From: Ichthyophis bannanicus
Taxonomy: Eukaryota > Chordata > Amphibia > Gymnophiona > Ichthyophiidae
Direction: 5' to 3'
DNA: 64,000 nt
Assembly (NCBI GenBank): GCA_033557465.1
Contig: CM066033.1
Location: 18,849,080 to 18,913,079, forward strand
Made by a program: the position numbers and the translations under genes. Position 1 is the first letter of the stretch, and the number at the start of each line of letters is the position of its first letter. Of this stretch, positions 31,495 to 41,919 are shown in pieces. The notes beneath the pieces are model-generated. The model worked only from the letters and a program-made list of their open reading frames with translations, was not told the origin of the DNA and did not search any database.

Positions 31495-32020
31495 TTTTAT
31501 ATATTTATTTATACAGTTTTTATATACCTCCCCTTCCAGAGGGTGGTTTACATTGAACAAACAGCTGCAGAGAACAATTAAAAAGAACCATAGAAAAACT
31601 TGGACTATATGCAAAGTAGATGCCTGAATCCTGAGCTATTATATAAGGTGTTATTGATAATATAGATAACATCAACTATATACATTTTGAATGATTGTGA
31701 GAGATTTATTTAGACAGTTTTGTATAACACCTTATCCTTCAATCAAAAATTGGTCACAACACAATTGGGGGATACATTTAGCACGAGGGGATATGAGACA
31801 CATACACTAATACTTACAGGGAGTAAGTATTAGCGTAATTGAACGGGCAGCATTTTAGTCATTGTTGTTGTAGTATTCAGTAAACAGTAGTGTCTTTAGC
31901 TCTTTCCTAAATGTTTTGAGGTCTTTGATAGACCTGATGTGGACTGGCAGGAGGTTCCATAATTTGGGTGCAGTTTTGTCTTCAAGATCAGAGATACTAT
32001 GAAGCACATTTACATGCCTC
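31495..32020 (-). pseudogene. L2-type LINE 3' end, minus
   Basis: The minus-strand frame reads APKLWNLLPVHIRSIKDLK and FRKELKTLLFTEYYN, the C-terminal block of L2 ORF2. It is followed (towards lower coordinates) by a 3' region containing GGGGGATACATTTAGCACG and AGGGGATATGAGACAC, also present at 36160-36215 beside the SINE. A further TTTATTTATACAG tail lies near 31505. The junction with the Penelope-like piece is at about 32010-32025. Confidence 0.65.
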
Positions 32021-32289
32021 TTGACTATTCGCTTCAATTGAGAACTATACGGAGAGAATTTTGTGATGAAATTGACACAGGAGTCCGCATTAGAAAATGG
32101 AGCTGAATGTTGGCGGGGACAAAGCATTAGGTCCCAATTAGCATATAAAGCTCTTTTATAGGCTCTATGGATGACAGGCCGAGGGTAGCCACGATCAAAA
32201 AAATTATTCTTTAAGAGCTGTGCTTGATCTTTATAGGCTTGAACAGTAGAGCAATTCCGACGATACCGGATAAACTGTGATTGTGGCAA
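32020..32289 (-). pseudogene. Penelope-like element, inverted 5' segment
   Basis: The minus-strand frame reads FIRYRRNCSTVQAYKDQAQL, FFDRGYPRPVIHRAYKRAL and then FITKFSPYSSQLKRIVKRH. This is the region after the reverse transcriptase core in Penelope-like elements. It is inverted relative to the endonuclease part at 32310-32905. About 67 bp (32023-32092) are repeated, reverse-complemented, at 32319-32385. Confidence 0.7.
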
Positions 32290-32309
32290 ACTATCTTTTA
32301 ACTGAATAT

Positions 32310-32905
32310 CTTTTAACTAATGCGGACTCCTGTGTCAATTTCATCACAAAATTCTCTCCGTATAGTTCTCAATTGAAGCGAATAGTGTTTGGCAGAGGAA
32401 TACTAATTTGAAAGAACTACTTAGTCCCGCTGTATTGCACCCATTGTCTCCAAAAAATTTTATTGATGGGGGCCACACGCGGTGTGGCGAATGCAATATT
32501 TGCTCTATTACTCAGGAATTACATGAATTTAGTTATCATAGTAAATCATACCGATTGAGACATCGCACATCATGTACCTCTATGTATGTCATCTATTGCA
32601 TTTTATGCCCCTGTGGTTTGGCCTATATCGGGAAGACTATTAGAATGTTTAAAGTACAGATGAATGAGCACAGAAGTAAACTAAAATGTCAACGTCGGGA
32701 AGCGCCGATCGTTGATCACTGCCTTCAAATGCAACATAAGTTTGATGATCTACGATGTTTTTGCATCGATTCTGTTATTGCATCCCGGGCAGGCAAAACT
32801 AAAGAGGGCACCCTTTTATGGAATGAACAACGTTGGATTCATACACTTAATACAGTGATTCCGTCGGGTCTCAATGCATGGGTAGAATGGGAAGTCTGCT
32901 TGTAA
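32310..32905 (+). pseudogene. Penelope-like element, GIY-YIG endonuclease part
   Basis: The frame at 32408-32905 contains a cysteine-bearing stretch (TRCGECNIC) and then the GIY-YIG endonuclease core of Penelope-like retroelements: YVIYCILCPCGLAYIGKTIR followed by MNEHRSKLK. In Penelope elements this nuclease, fused to a reverse transcriptase, nicks the target for primed reverse transcription. The N-terminal side (32317-32400) repeats part of the inverted segment to its left. No reverse transcriptase core is present, so the copy is 5'-truncated. The frame is open for 165 codons. Confidence 0.82.
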
Positions 32906-33260
32906 TGTGCTGTCCAATGATAATGAATGCAGTATACCATCTACTATTTAAATGTTCTAACCCGCATGCGCGGCGTCTAGTGCCGGTTGGTGGATTTTGC
33001 TCATGTGTCTCATCTCGTGAACTTCAAGGTGTGTACTACTTCCTAGTTTTACAGCTATCTGGATAAGTGAATTAAAGAATTTGTGAAAGTATGTATCGTG
33101 TGAAAGCCACTATTCACTGAATTTGGCGATGTCTATGTTTTGCAGTGCTTTTTAGCCACCCCCTGAAGAAACCTTCTAGGTGAAACGCATATCAAGTGCA
33201 TGCAGGAGCGTTGGGGAATTTTGCTACTGGCTTAGCACCACCTCACGAGCATTGCTACAG
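32906..33260 (+). mobile_element. Penelope-like 3' region with hammerhead-like motif
   Basis: The region downstream of the endonuclease frame is non-coding. At 33163-33186 it has CTGAAGA, a short hairpin (ACCT-TCT-AGGT), then GAAAC, the core layout of a hammerhead ribozyme. Penelope-like elements are known to carry such motifs in their terminal regions. The following CGCATATC departs from the usual short stem III, so self-cleavage is doubtful. Confidence 0.55.
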
Positions 33261-33535
33261 ACTGCAAAGCTAAATTTCCACTCTTTCGTTATTAACATTT
33301 TGGAATTCCTAATGTTTCATTACTAAACTTTTGACAAGTGAAAGAGTTGGCTGTTATCCATCTCAAAGCAACGCTAGTTGTGGGTCACTGATGTTATCAG
33401 GGCTTTACCTGGTCAGAATGTCTCTGACAGGTTTTGTTTTTGCCCGGGAAGACTGAGACCCTTGGTTGCTTTTGTGGATGATTGTTTTGGCCTCTGGTGA
33501 TACATTTACTTTCTCGTTATAGTACAGAGTTTTTT

Positions 33536-34060
33536 TTACCTATTTTTGACGATTACTTGCTTTGTACTATGGATTGATGATGGTACTGCAAGAGTGTTTA
33601 GACTGCTGTTTCTTCTGCTCTTGGTCTCTGCTTGGCTATGAATCTTAGATGTGAGGTATGAGGGTGAGATGTTATGTAGTAGCTTGAAAGTGGTAATTAT
33701 TACTCTATATTTTATTCTACTCGTTAATGGGAGCCAGTGCAGATCTTTGAGGATTGGTATAATATGCTCTGTCAAGCTTGCTTTAGCTATTATTCGGCAG
33801 TCACATTTTGGGCAGACCCTGAAGTAAACTATTGCAGAAGTCCCAGTGTGGGGTTATGAGAGCCTGGACTACCGTTCAAAAATCGCTAGATTTTAGAAGA
33901 GGTCTTAGGTTCTGGATGGATCTTAGCTTAAAGAATATAGTCCTAGCTGTTTGTTTTACCTGGGATGACATACTGAGGGATTTGTCCAAGATGATTTCCA
34001 AGTATTTCACCTCCTGTTTTACTTGAATGGCTGTGTTTTGTATCTTGATTACAGTAGTTT
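33536..34060 (-). pseudogene. L2-type LINE fragment, minus
   Basis: Minus-strand frames read EVKYLEIILDKSLSMSSQVK and FKLRSIQNLRPLL, then TEHIIPILKDLHWLPLTSRI and FKLLHNISPSYL. These are consecutive blocks from the C-terminal half of L2 ORF2. The piece sits against the third DIRS-like fragment; the junction is near 34060. Confidence 0.75.
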
Positions 34061-34199
34061 TGTAACTGGAGCAACTGCTGGAGAGTATCCCTGATGGCCT
34101 GCAATTTGGTGGAAGCTTTGCAAGGAGACAACAGAAAAACATCCACGAGCAGTATTGTGAACTCCAGAGCAAAACCTTTGTGAATGACTTCCATCACCC

Positions 34200-35610
34200 A
34201 TTGGTCAGAAGTGATCTGGACTAAGACAGGGTAAAACTGGTGAAGACGATACCCGACCTGTACCACCCCTGCCTGAGCCTCTCATCTCATTGTGCTTTCT
34301 TGGAACTGGCCCCAGTTCCTGAAAACAACCCCTGATCCGTTCCTCTACCACCCCAAAAGGTCTGACCCCTAAAAGGATAATGTACCATTTAATAAGGGGC
34401 AAAGTGCACTTCTCAGATATGATGTAAATTGTAAGACGTATCCCTCAACACCGGGGTCAGCTTACTAGCCTTTGGCTTGCCATCAGGAAACGTAGCGAGC
34501 CCGAACTCCCCAAATTCTTTGACCAACATCTCCAAGGCATCCCCAAACACGAGCTTGTCTTTAAAGGGGAGCTTACACTGAAGAGTCTAAGAGGACACAT
34601 CCAACAACCAGTTATACCACCACAAGAGCCATCAAGCTGCCACCACTGAGGCCATACCCTTGGTAGAAACCCAAAGTTCATAGAATGTATTTGCCAAATA
34701 CATCACTCTAGCCTCTAACCTAGCCTCCTCAGGCATAAGCTAAGAGGTTTCAGCATCAGATCTCGATGCCTTTGACCAATGCATACTGTACATGCTCTGA
34801 CCACATTAAAAGCTTCTGTCTGCGGAGCTTAAGGCCAGCACATTCACCTCAAATGCCTGCTTTAACTAAAGGTCTCCAATTTCTTATCCTGCACATCATT
34901 CAATGCCGTACCTCCTTCCACAGGGATGGTGATCTTCTTGGTCACTACGGAGACCATGGCATCCATGTTGGACATCTTCAAGAGATCCTTCTTACTCAGT
35001 GGAATGGGATACAGGCGCTGCATGGTCTGACCACCGTGCAATCCCGCTTTATGAACTTCCCAGTCCAAATCGATCATCTGCTTAAGGATCCTATGGACAG
35101 GAAAGGCAGTCTCAAACACCCTGATGCCTCGAATAGGGGATCTTCTAAGGGAGGCTCCACTGTCTGTGGTTCCAGAGGAATGTTTAGGGCTGCCAAAAAG
35201 TGCACAATTAATGCCACGAGATCCTCTTGGCAAAACTCACAACACTGGGATCCTCTCCCGGAGGGATCTCTCCTTGCTCCAGGTCCCAGAGTCAAGACTG
35301 GGCGACCCTGGAAACAACTGCTCACCGTGCAGTCCTTGGCCTCACGTGTCCTGCAAAATCCTGCTGCAGACAGGTGATCTCACCTGCAGTCACCGGCCGC
35401 GCAAATGGCCTTCCCCAACGGCATTTCCACAGCGCAGGAACTAACTGTCTCTCAAGCCAACACACAAGTTCACAGCTGCCTATGACAGCGCCTTCATGCT
35501 GCCAGTAAACACAACCGATCCCCCACCTGCAATGGATCCCAAACTTACCATTGAGGCCCAGAGTCCTGAAGCTGCAAGGGAAGCCTGACTCACGATGAAG
35601 AGCCAACATA
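34200..35610 (-). pseudogene. DIRS copy 3 Gag-like protein
   Basis: Broken minus-strand frames include HRILKQMIDLDWEVHKAGL, MQRLYPIPLSKKDLL, VEGGTALNDVQDKKLETFS, then further down VMYLANTFYELWVSTKGMAS and KLPFKDKLVFGD. These parallel the Gag blocks of DIRS copy 2 (VVRQMIQEEW, ARLYPLPDLEKQ, VEGSAALKDTQDRKLD, KNMASVVA). Many stops and frameshifts are present. Confidence 0.7.
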
Positions 35611-35869
35611 CAAACGAAATTAAAGCAGCATACGCCCTTTTACCTGCAAAGACCTCTGAAGGCTGCAGTATTGTTGGGATGCCTTCTAGAAGGGTATAGG
35701 GTCCAGAACCACTAGGAGTATGCCGTCCTCAGGGACCTGCAGGCAACCAAGGAGCGTTGGTACCCTACAGGCTGAATTAGACTCCACCACAGCATCCACT
35801 TTACTCACAAAGCCTGATCAGCTCTCTGGTCAACTGAAAACTGACCCTTTTTTATTATTTTTTTTATTG

Positions 35870-36075
35870 AATGCCAATTGAGTTCTTCCCCATCTGCTGA
35901 AGACTGAGGATACTGGCTTGGAGGGAGGAGCTCAACCTCCTTATACTGTGACATCACCAAAGTCAGGAATTCAGTGCCATCTGCTGAAAGACTGAGGATA
36001 CTGGCTTGGAGGGAGGAACTCAACTTCCTCATACTGTGACATAATCAAAGTCTAGAATTCTCAGTGCCATCTGCT
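35870..36075. repeat. Two-copy tandem repeat, about 95 bp, in presumed DIRS 5' end
   Basis: Two near-identical copies share CCATCTGCTGAA, GACTGAGGATACTGGCTTGG, GGAGGAGCTCAAC and TACTGTGACAT. A third partial copy (CCATCTGCTGGAAGGGG) follows. DIRS-like ends often carry such repeats, but the link is inferred from position. Confidence 0.55.
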
Positions 36076-36079
36076 GGAA

Positions 36080-36385
36080 GGGGATAGAATTTATTTATTT
36101 ATTTTTATTTATTTATTTAGCTGCATTTATATCCCGCTTTTCACCGGGTCAAAGCGGTTGGGGGATACATTTAACACGAGGGGATATGAGACACATACAC
36201 TAATACTTACAGGGAACATGGGCAATGGAGGGTTAAGTGGCTTGCCCAAGACCACAAGGAGCACCTGCGGGACTAGAAACCCCAGTCCTTCCGGCCCAAG
36301 GTTGATGTCCTCTAGTGGGATTTGAACCACCGACCTTCCGGCCTGTAGTACCTTGCCCCAACCACTAGGCCACTCCTCCCAGGAG
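36080..36385 (-). repeat. tRNA-derived SINE, minus copy
   Basis: Read on the minus strand, this matches the SINE at 26706-27010: A-box TGGCCTAGTGG, B-box GGTTCAAATCCC, central AAGCCACTTAACCCTCC-like segment. Its 3' end differs: it extends into GTATTAGTGTATGTGTCTC and a tail ending AAGCGGGATATAAATGC and (AAAT)n. The same tail ends the L2-type element at 61240-62110, so this SINE has an L2 partner. Confidence 0.85.
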
Positions 36386-36480
36386 TCTGGTCTCTAGTTA
36401 TCTGGCAATTCCATAGCGTCCCTCCAGTCCAGGCCAATCTTAAATATTCCTTTTGCCGCAGAACTAGTTTTTATGTGTAT

Positions 36481-37818
36481 TGTCGCGGGCCCTCTTGGTG
36501 CACCTACCGGTGAGCTCAGGTATTGCACCAGACCCAAGTGTAACTGGCCTTCCTGGTAGTTGTAGCTGCTGCCAGTTACACAAAAATAGTTGTGGACAAC
36601 CGAATAAGGTAAATAGGGCTTTATTTCCCTTTCCCAGATAGGATATTCAAATATTTACAGCAACAAAACAAAACCCTTCTTGGGTGAAACAGAAAGCAAA
36701 ACTGGAACAAAAAAATAGCTTTCTTTCAGCAACAGAAATGTACTTTAAACACGGGCTTGTAGCCACTAAGAATAAGGCCTTGCTTTGCCTTGGCAGGCTG
36801 CTTATTCCTCTTTATCTGAGGGAGATTATATTATCTGCCAAAGAAAGACTACAATCCATTTCTATAATTTCTTCAGGCATAGGTAATTCACATTGCATCG
36901 GCTCCACATCAGGAATCAATCCCTCTGCACTCTCCCTCTGTGTGGGCTTAGCAAACAGCCCGTCCTGGCTGTGACGTCGTTCTCTTTTACTAAAGGAAAA
37001 CTGTTTGTGATTACCACAATTACTCCTGTTGTGGTAATCGGAGCCTCCCCTCTGCTGACCTCTGTTAAGCAGGTTAAAGAATTCCTCTGTCCCACTATTA
37101 GGTGGAATTAGCCCTGCTCTGAGCTCTGCTTTATGTAGGAACTTAGATCCAGCTGGAACTCCTGACGGCAGCCCTTTGGAAACTCTAGGTCCCACGTACC
37201 TTTCAGAGTGTGTCACTTCTTCAGGTAAAAAGCCTTTCCTTTGCTTATAAAAAATGTACTGGAATATCTCTGCTCCCCTTCTTGCACTGGAATTAAACTT
37301 CCTGGCTTGTACCTTTTCTCTCTTCTATCTCTGCTCCACGCTGGGCTGTTACATTCACTTTCACTAGCTGTGTCACGCTGTCTGTACCTTTCATTCAAGC
37401 ATTCCTCGGACTCACTCAGACCTCCATTCAAGCTTCCAATGGGGTACTCTGACACGCTCTCTTCACAGCTTCTCTCGTCCTCCTCATGTATCCAGTTCCT
37501 TCTCTGGGTTTCTCTCCAGTTCCTATCTTGGCTCTTAGTTTTTCCTCTTGAGCTTGCTCCCTTCGGTCTTGGTCTGCCTGTTTGTGAGCTAGGTTTACCT
37601 AGGTATTTCCTAGCTGCACCACTCCCTAGCTGATCAGAGTCAGGTGAAAATCCCCTGGCTTCCCTATTGGCTGAGGGTGTCTCCCAAGCTCGTGACCTCA
37701 CTTGCTTACGTTGCCCCTGGCAACTTTCCACCATGTGCTTTCTCAAAACGTCATTATTTCCCTGAGCTGCACTATCTTCTGTCTCCATAGGGGTCACTAA
37801 TGAGTCAGCACTGTGACA
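36481..37818 (-). repeat. Gypsy element 3' LTR
   Basis: This is nearly identical to 43979-45317. The polypurine tract (AAGGGGGGAATC on the minus strand) abuts its start. The pol frame runs through the tract into this LTR. Confidence 0.93.
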
Positions 37819-38885
37819 GATTCCCCCCCTTAAAATATTACGGGCAGCCCCAGTCTCAGACGGACAGCACGTAATACGCGATAGTGCATCCGCATTGCCA
37901 TGGGTTTTCCCTGCTCTATGCTGAACAGTGAAATTAAAAGCTTGTAGCGCTAGGTGCCACCTTGTTAATCTCGCGTTATTATTTCTCATTAAGGGGAGCC
38001 ATTTTAACGGGGCATGATCCGTTACAAGTAAAAATTTCCTGCCCGTTAGATAAAAACGGAGCGCTTCAATGGCCCATTTTATCGCCAGGCATTCACGCTC
38101 GATCGTGGCGTAATTTTTCTCCGCCTTAGAGAGCTGCCTGCTGAGATACGCTACCGGATGCTCGACCCCTTCAAAAACTTGGGACAGCACTGCCCCTAAT
38201 CCCGTGTCCGACGCATCCGTTTGTACTATAAATGGCAGATTAAAGTCTATACCCCGCAGCACCGGGGTGCTACAGAGCTTCCCCTTTAAAGCCTCAAATG
38301 CTGTTTCTGCCTCTGGGGTCCACTGTACGTGGTTGGGCGCATTCTTCTTTAACATGGCCGTGAAGACCATGCTCTCCTCCGCAAATCGGGGTATGAAACG
38401 GCGATAGTAGCCGAGTAACCCCAGAAAGCTTTGGACCTGTTTTTTCGTGGAAGGTCTAGGGAAATCCCTGACACTTTCTATCTTGTTTGCTAAGGGTTTT
38501 ACCAGCCCTCTACCTATCATATGGCCTAGATATTTGGCCTCTTCTGTGGCAAACAGGCATTTTTCCGGGTTGAGGGTAAGGCCAGCCCTCCGTAGTGCTC
38601 TTAGCACCGCCTCCACCCTAGCCAGATGTTGCGCCCAGGACGTGCTATATATGACTATGTCGTCCATGTAAGCTAGGGCGTATTCGTGGTGGGGCCGCAA
38701 AACGTGGTCCACCAACTGCTGGCATGTGGCGGCCGCCCCATGTAAACCAAAGGGCATCCTTTTGAATTGGAACAGCCCAATCAGCGTGCTAAACGCTGTC
38801 TTGGGCTTAGATTCCCGTGTTAAGGGAATCTGCCAATAGCCCTTACTTAGGTCAAGGGTGGTCAGATACTTGGCTTGCCCTAGGC
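37213..38885 (-). CDS. Gypsy pol: reverse transcriptase core, RNase H and LTR-encoded extension
   Basis: After the hAT-like insertion the frame resumes with YLTTLDLSKGYWQIPL (first catalytic aspartate), then QFKRMPFGLHGA and YALAYMDDIVIYS, the YMDD motif. The RNase H domain follows: VQTDASDTGLGAVLSQ, ATIERECLAIKW, VTDHAPLKW and HGNADALSR. No integrase follows. Instead the frame runs through the polypurine tract and about 200 codons into the 3' LTR, where a small indel ends it at 37213. The LTR part is basic and charged, and equals the first two thirds of the 328-residue frame in the 5' LTR. Whether the fusion is translated is unknown. Confidence 0.88.
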
Positions 38886-39359
38886 CAGGGGTCTGCAACC
38901 TTTAAGACATAAAGAGCCACTTGGACCCGTTTCCGAAGGGAAAAAAAAACCTGGGAGCCGCAAAACCATTGCGACATTTAAAACAAATCTAACACTGCAT
39001 ATATTGTTTCTTACCTTAATGCTATATACGACCCCCTACTTTTCCTGTTAAAATATAGGTGTTTGGCCTATACTCGCCGTATAAGACTACCCCTCTTCCT
39101 TCGCACACCAAAAAAAATACGCCAGAAAATATCACAACAACAAGTAACAATATTTGATTTCAAAATTATGATGATTTTGTAGTCAAATCACTAATATGAA
39201 ATAAAATTATTTTTTCTACCTTTGTTGTCTGACCAATTTATTCTTTGATCATGCTGGTCCCGATCTGAGGCTTCTGCTTTCCTGTCTTCTCTTAGCTCTC
39301 TTTCTGTGGTCTATGGTCCATCTGCCATTTCTTATCTCTTCTTTCGTTTTCTTCACTTC

Positions 39360-40300
39360 TTTCCATCAGCCTATTTCCAGTCCCAGTAACCCTCCCCAAT
39401 ATCAGCCCCTTTCCAGTCCTCACTCCCAGTACCTTCCAATGTCAACTTGTATTCCCATGATTGCCACTGGTGTCCATTTCCTTCCAGTCCCCCTCCTTCC
39501 CCACTGACCAGTCCCTTCTAGTACAAATACCATGGCAGCCCCTCTCAGATCCAGTTCCATTCTCCCATCCCCTCATATCAGCCCATTTGTAGCCTTAGCC
39601 CCCAGTTATCTTCAAGGGCCAGCAGCTCTATCCTCCCCTCCCCACAATCAGCCCATGCCCAGTCAAAGCCCCCCAATCAGCTCGCTTCCAGTGCTAATCC
39701 CCCCCCCTCAACCCCATTACCAGTGCTAGCCTCCCCTAATCAGCCCAATACCAGTCCTACCCCCCATCAGCTCATTACCAGTCCTAGCCTCCCCTAATCA
39801 GCTCATTTCCAGTGCTAGTCCCCTCAACCCCATTACCAGTGCTCCATCCCTCCATGTCAGCCCCCTCCCTCCCTCCATCCATATCAGCTCCCTCCCTCCA
39901 TGTCAGCCCGCCCCCTCCATCCCTCCATGTCAGCCCCCTCCCTCCATATCAGCTCCCTCCCTCCATATCAGCTCCCTCCCTCCATGTCAGCCCCCTCCAT
40001 CCCTACATGTCAGCCCCCCTCCCTCCATCCATATCAGCTCCCTCCCTCCATGTCAGCCCCCTCCATGTCAGCCCCCCTCCCTCCATCCATATCAGCTCCC
40101 TCCCTCCATGTCAGCCCCCTCCATCCCTCCATGTCAGCCCCCCTCCCTCCATCCATATCAGCTCCCTCCCTCCATGTCAGCCCCCCTCCCTCCATCCATA
40201 TCAGCTCCCTCCCTCCATGTCAGCCCCCCTCCCTCCATCCATCCATATCTGCTCCCTCCCTGTCAGCCCCCCTCCCTCCATGTCCGCTCCCTCCCGTCTT
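39360..40300. repeat. Minisatellite inside hAT copy A
   Basis: The left part has loose units like CCAGTCCTAGCCTCCCC and AATCAGCCCATT. The right part (39840-40280) is a tight repeat of CCCTCCATGTCAGCCCCCTC and ATATCAGCTCCCTCC. Read on the minus strand the left part matches the GGGCTGATGG / TTAGGACTGGAAAT repeat of the element at 49545-53201. Confidence 0.85.
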
Positions 40301-40552
40301 CTGCAGCCGCGGCTCCCTGCCTCTTAGGGAACCGTGGCTGTGCTTTTAAAATCATCTCGGAGCCCTTCCTGTCTTGACGGGCGCCATGCAGCATGGTCCC
40401 GCCACCAAAACTACCTTTAGAGGCGGGACAATGCTGCACGGAGCCCGTCAAGACAGGAAGGGCTCCGAGATGATTTTAAAAGCACAGCCGCGGTTCCCTA
40501 AGAGGCAGGGAGCCGCGGCTGCAGAAGAAGGGAGGGAGCTGACATGGAGGGA
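40269..40552. repeat. Palindrome inside hAT copy A
   Basis: The arms are about 125 bp, centred near 40413, and include GCAGCCGCGGCTCCCTGCC and GATTTTAAAAGCACAGCC in inverted copies. It can form a long hairpin. Confidence 0.9.
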
Positions 40553-40683
40553 GCCCATAACGCCACGTTTAAATACTCTTTACAACACTATTGCCTGTCA
40601 CCGGGCGGGCAGTGTGCTCCGGAGCCGCGGCAAAGGTAAGAAAGAGCCACATGCGGCTCTGGAGCCGCGGGTTGCCGACCCCT

Positions 40684-41876
40684 GCCCTAGGCAGATCCAG
40701 AAGATCGTCTATACGAGGCATGGGATATGCATCGAACTGTGAAATTTCGTTGACTTGCCTAAAGTCGATGCAGAACCTTAAGGTTCCATTAGGTTTTGGC
40801 ACTAGCACGATCGGACTGGACCACGGGCTACGTGATTCTTCAATGATGCCAGTGGCCAGCATTTCTTTTACCTGTTTGATCACTTCTTGTTTGCGAGTCT
40901 CTGGCATTCTATAGGGCCGCTGCCGAATTACTCGTCCGGGGACTGTAATAATTTCATGGGCTACGAGGTGGGTCTCACCCGGCCGAGTTGTCAGCACATC
41001 CTTAAATTTCCCTAACATCTGTATTAATTCTTTCTGCTGCTGGTGCGACAGCTCGGTCCCTATCCTCGGGGTAGGTTGCTTTTCCCAGTCCTCAATCTGT
41101 GGGCCCAGATCCTCCTCGCTTCTTTCTTCCCCTAAGGCTGTTAGGTTTTTAACCTCCCTTTCGCCTGTGGAGCCAAATCCCCCCGCCCCCCGCTTCGTTG
41201 GTGGCAGTGAGGGTACTTCTTCCACTAAGGGGAACCCTACCCGCTCACAAATCAGCTGTGCAATACGGTCACCTGTATGTATTTTAAAGTCTTTATTCCC
41301 GAAGTTGAATAGCAAGACTTTTAGGGGACCTCGATAATCCGGGTCAATGACCCCTGCGCCCACATCTAGCGAATGTTTTACAGCTAGTCCTGACCGGGGT
41401 GCGATGCGCCCATAGCATCCCTCTGGGATTTTTATCTGGATCCCAGTATCTACCAGAGCCTGTCCCCCTTTTATAACAAGGGCATCTTCTACGCAAAAGA
41501 GATCATATCCCGCGGCTGCCTCGGTAGCCCTTGTTGGTCCCTTAGCCTGAGTATTAATTTTACAAAATTGCAATACGAATTTTGGCTTATCAGGTGCTGT
41601 TGCCTGGAGTGGGGGCTGCTTTGGGGAGTCTGTTTTATGCGGCTTCCCAAACAGAGGACTAGGAATGCTAGCCGCTAAGGCCTCAGCTCCTGCTTCTACC
41701 TCTACAGGCTGGCATCGTGTGGGTGTAGGGGCTATTACTTCCTGGAGACCCTTCTCTATTTCATGACAGACGGGTGCCCAATCCCTCCCGAGGACAACAG
41801 CATAGGGTAACTTGGGTACTACTGCTATTAATATTTTCTGAGAGACCCTAAAACCCTTTATGTTAACTTCATGCAA
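40684..41876 (-). pseudogene. Gypsy pol: protease end, dUTPase, start of reverse transcriptase
   Basis: The first 35 residues finish the aspartic protease (PYAVVLGRDW). Residues 100-238 form a trimeric-type dUTPase with all five motifs: AAGYDLF, PRSGLAVK, GVIDPDYRG, GDRIAQLI and RGAGGFGSTG. It would hydrolyse dUTP to dUMP, keeping uracil out of newly made DNA. The reverse transcriptase starts near residue 305 (MPETRKQEVIKQVKEML, PWSSPIVLVPKPNGTLRF, DFRQVNEIS). It is cut at 40684 by the hAT-like insertion. The frame continues 115 bases into that insertion by chance. A dUTPase between protease and reverse transcriptase is unusual for Gypsy elements. Confidence 0.9.
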
Positions 41877-41919
41877 GGGATAATGGGATGCCTCTCCGTG
41901 TACGCAGCGTATGCGTACC

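Larger units (their letters stand above)
34060..36075 (-). mobile_element. DIRS-like retrotransposon copy 3, 5' fragment
   Basis: This minus-strand fragment holds a Gag-like region (about 34200-35610) and the beginning of a reverse transcriptase (34060-34270, with VGYRLHQFYPVLVQITSDQW and IHKGFALEF). Between 35870 and 36075 two tandem copies of a segment with CCATCTGCTG and GAGGATACTGGCTTGGAGGG, about 95 bp apart, probably belong to its 5' terminal region. An L2 fragment replaces the rest of the element. Confidence 0.7.
38886..40683. mobile_element. Non-autonomous hAT-like element (hAT copy A) inside Gypsy pol
   Basis: The ends are inverted: CAGGGGTCTGCAACCTTT at the left, and CAGGGGTCGGCAACCCGC read inward from the right. 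An 8-bp duplication, CCCTAGGC, flanks it (38878-38885 and 40684-40691), as hAT transposons make. The 1.8-kb interior has no transposase. It holds a C-rich minisatellite (about 39360-40300) and a large palindrome (40269-40552). Its core resembles, in reverse orientation, that of the element at 49545-53201. Confidence 0.9.

Noticed and set aside
37213..37818. A retroviral envelope gene in the Gypsy 3' region
   Set aside because: The product has no signal peptide, membrane segment, cleavage site or cysteine pattern of an envelope, and it lies inside the LTR.
39812..40377. Pro/Ser-rich frames of 89-171 codons
   Set aside because: They are translations of the C-rich minisatellite within the non-autonomous hAT-like element.
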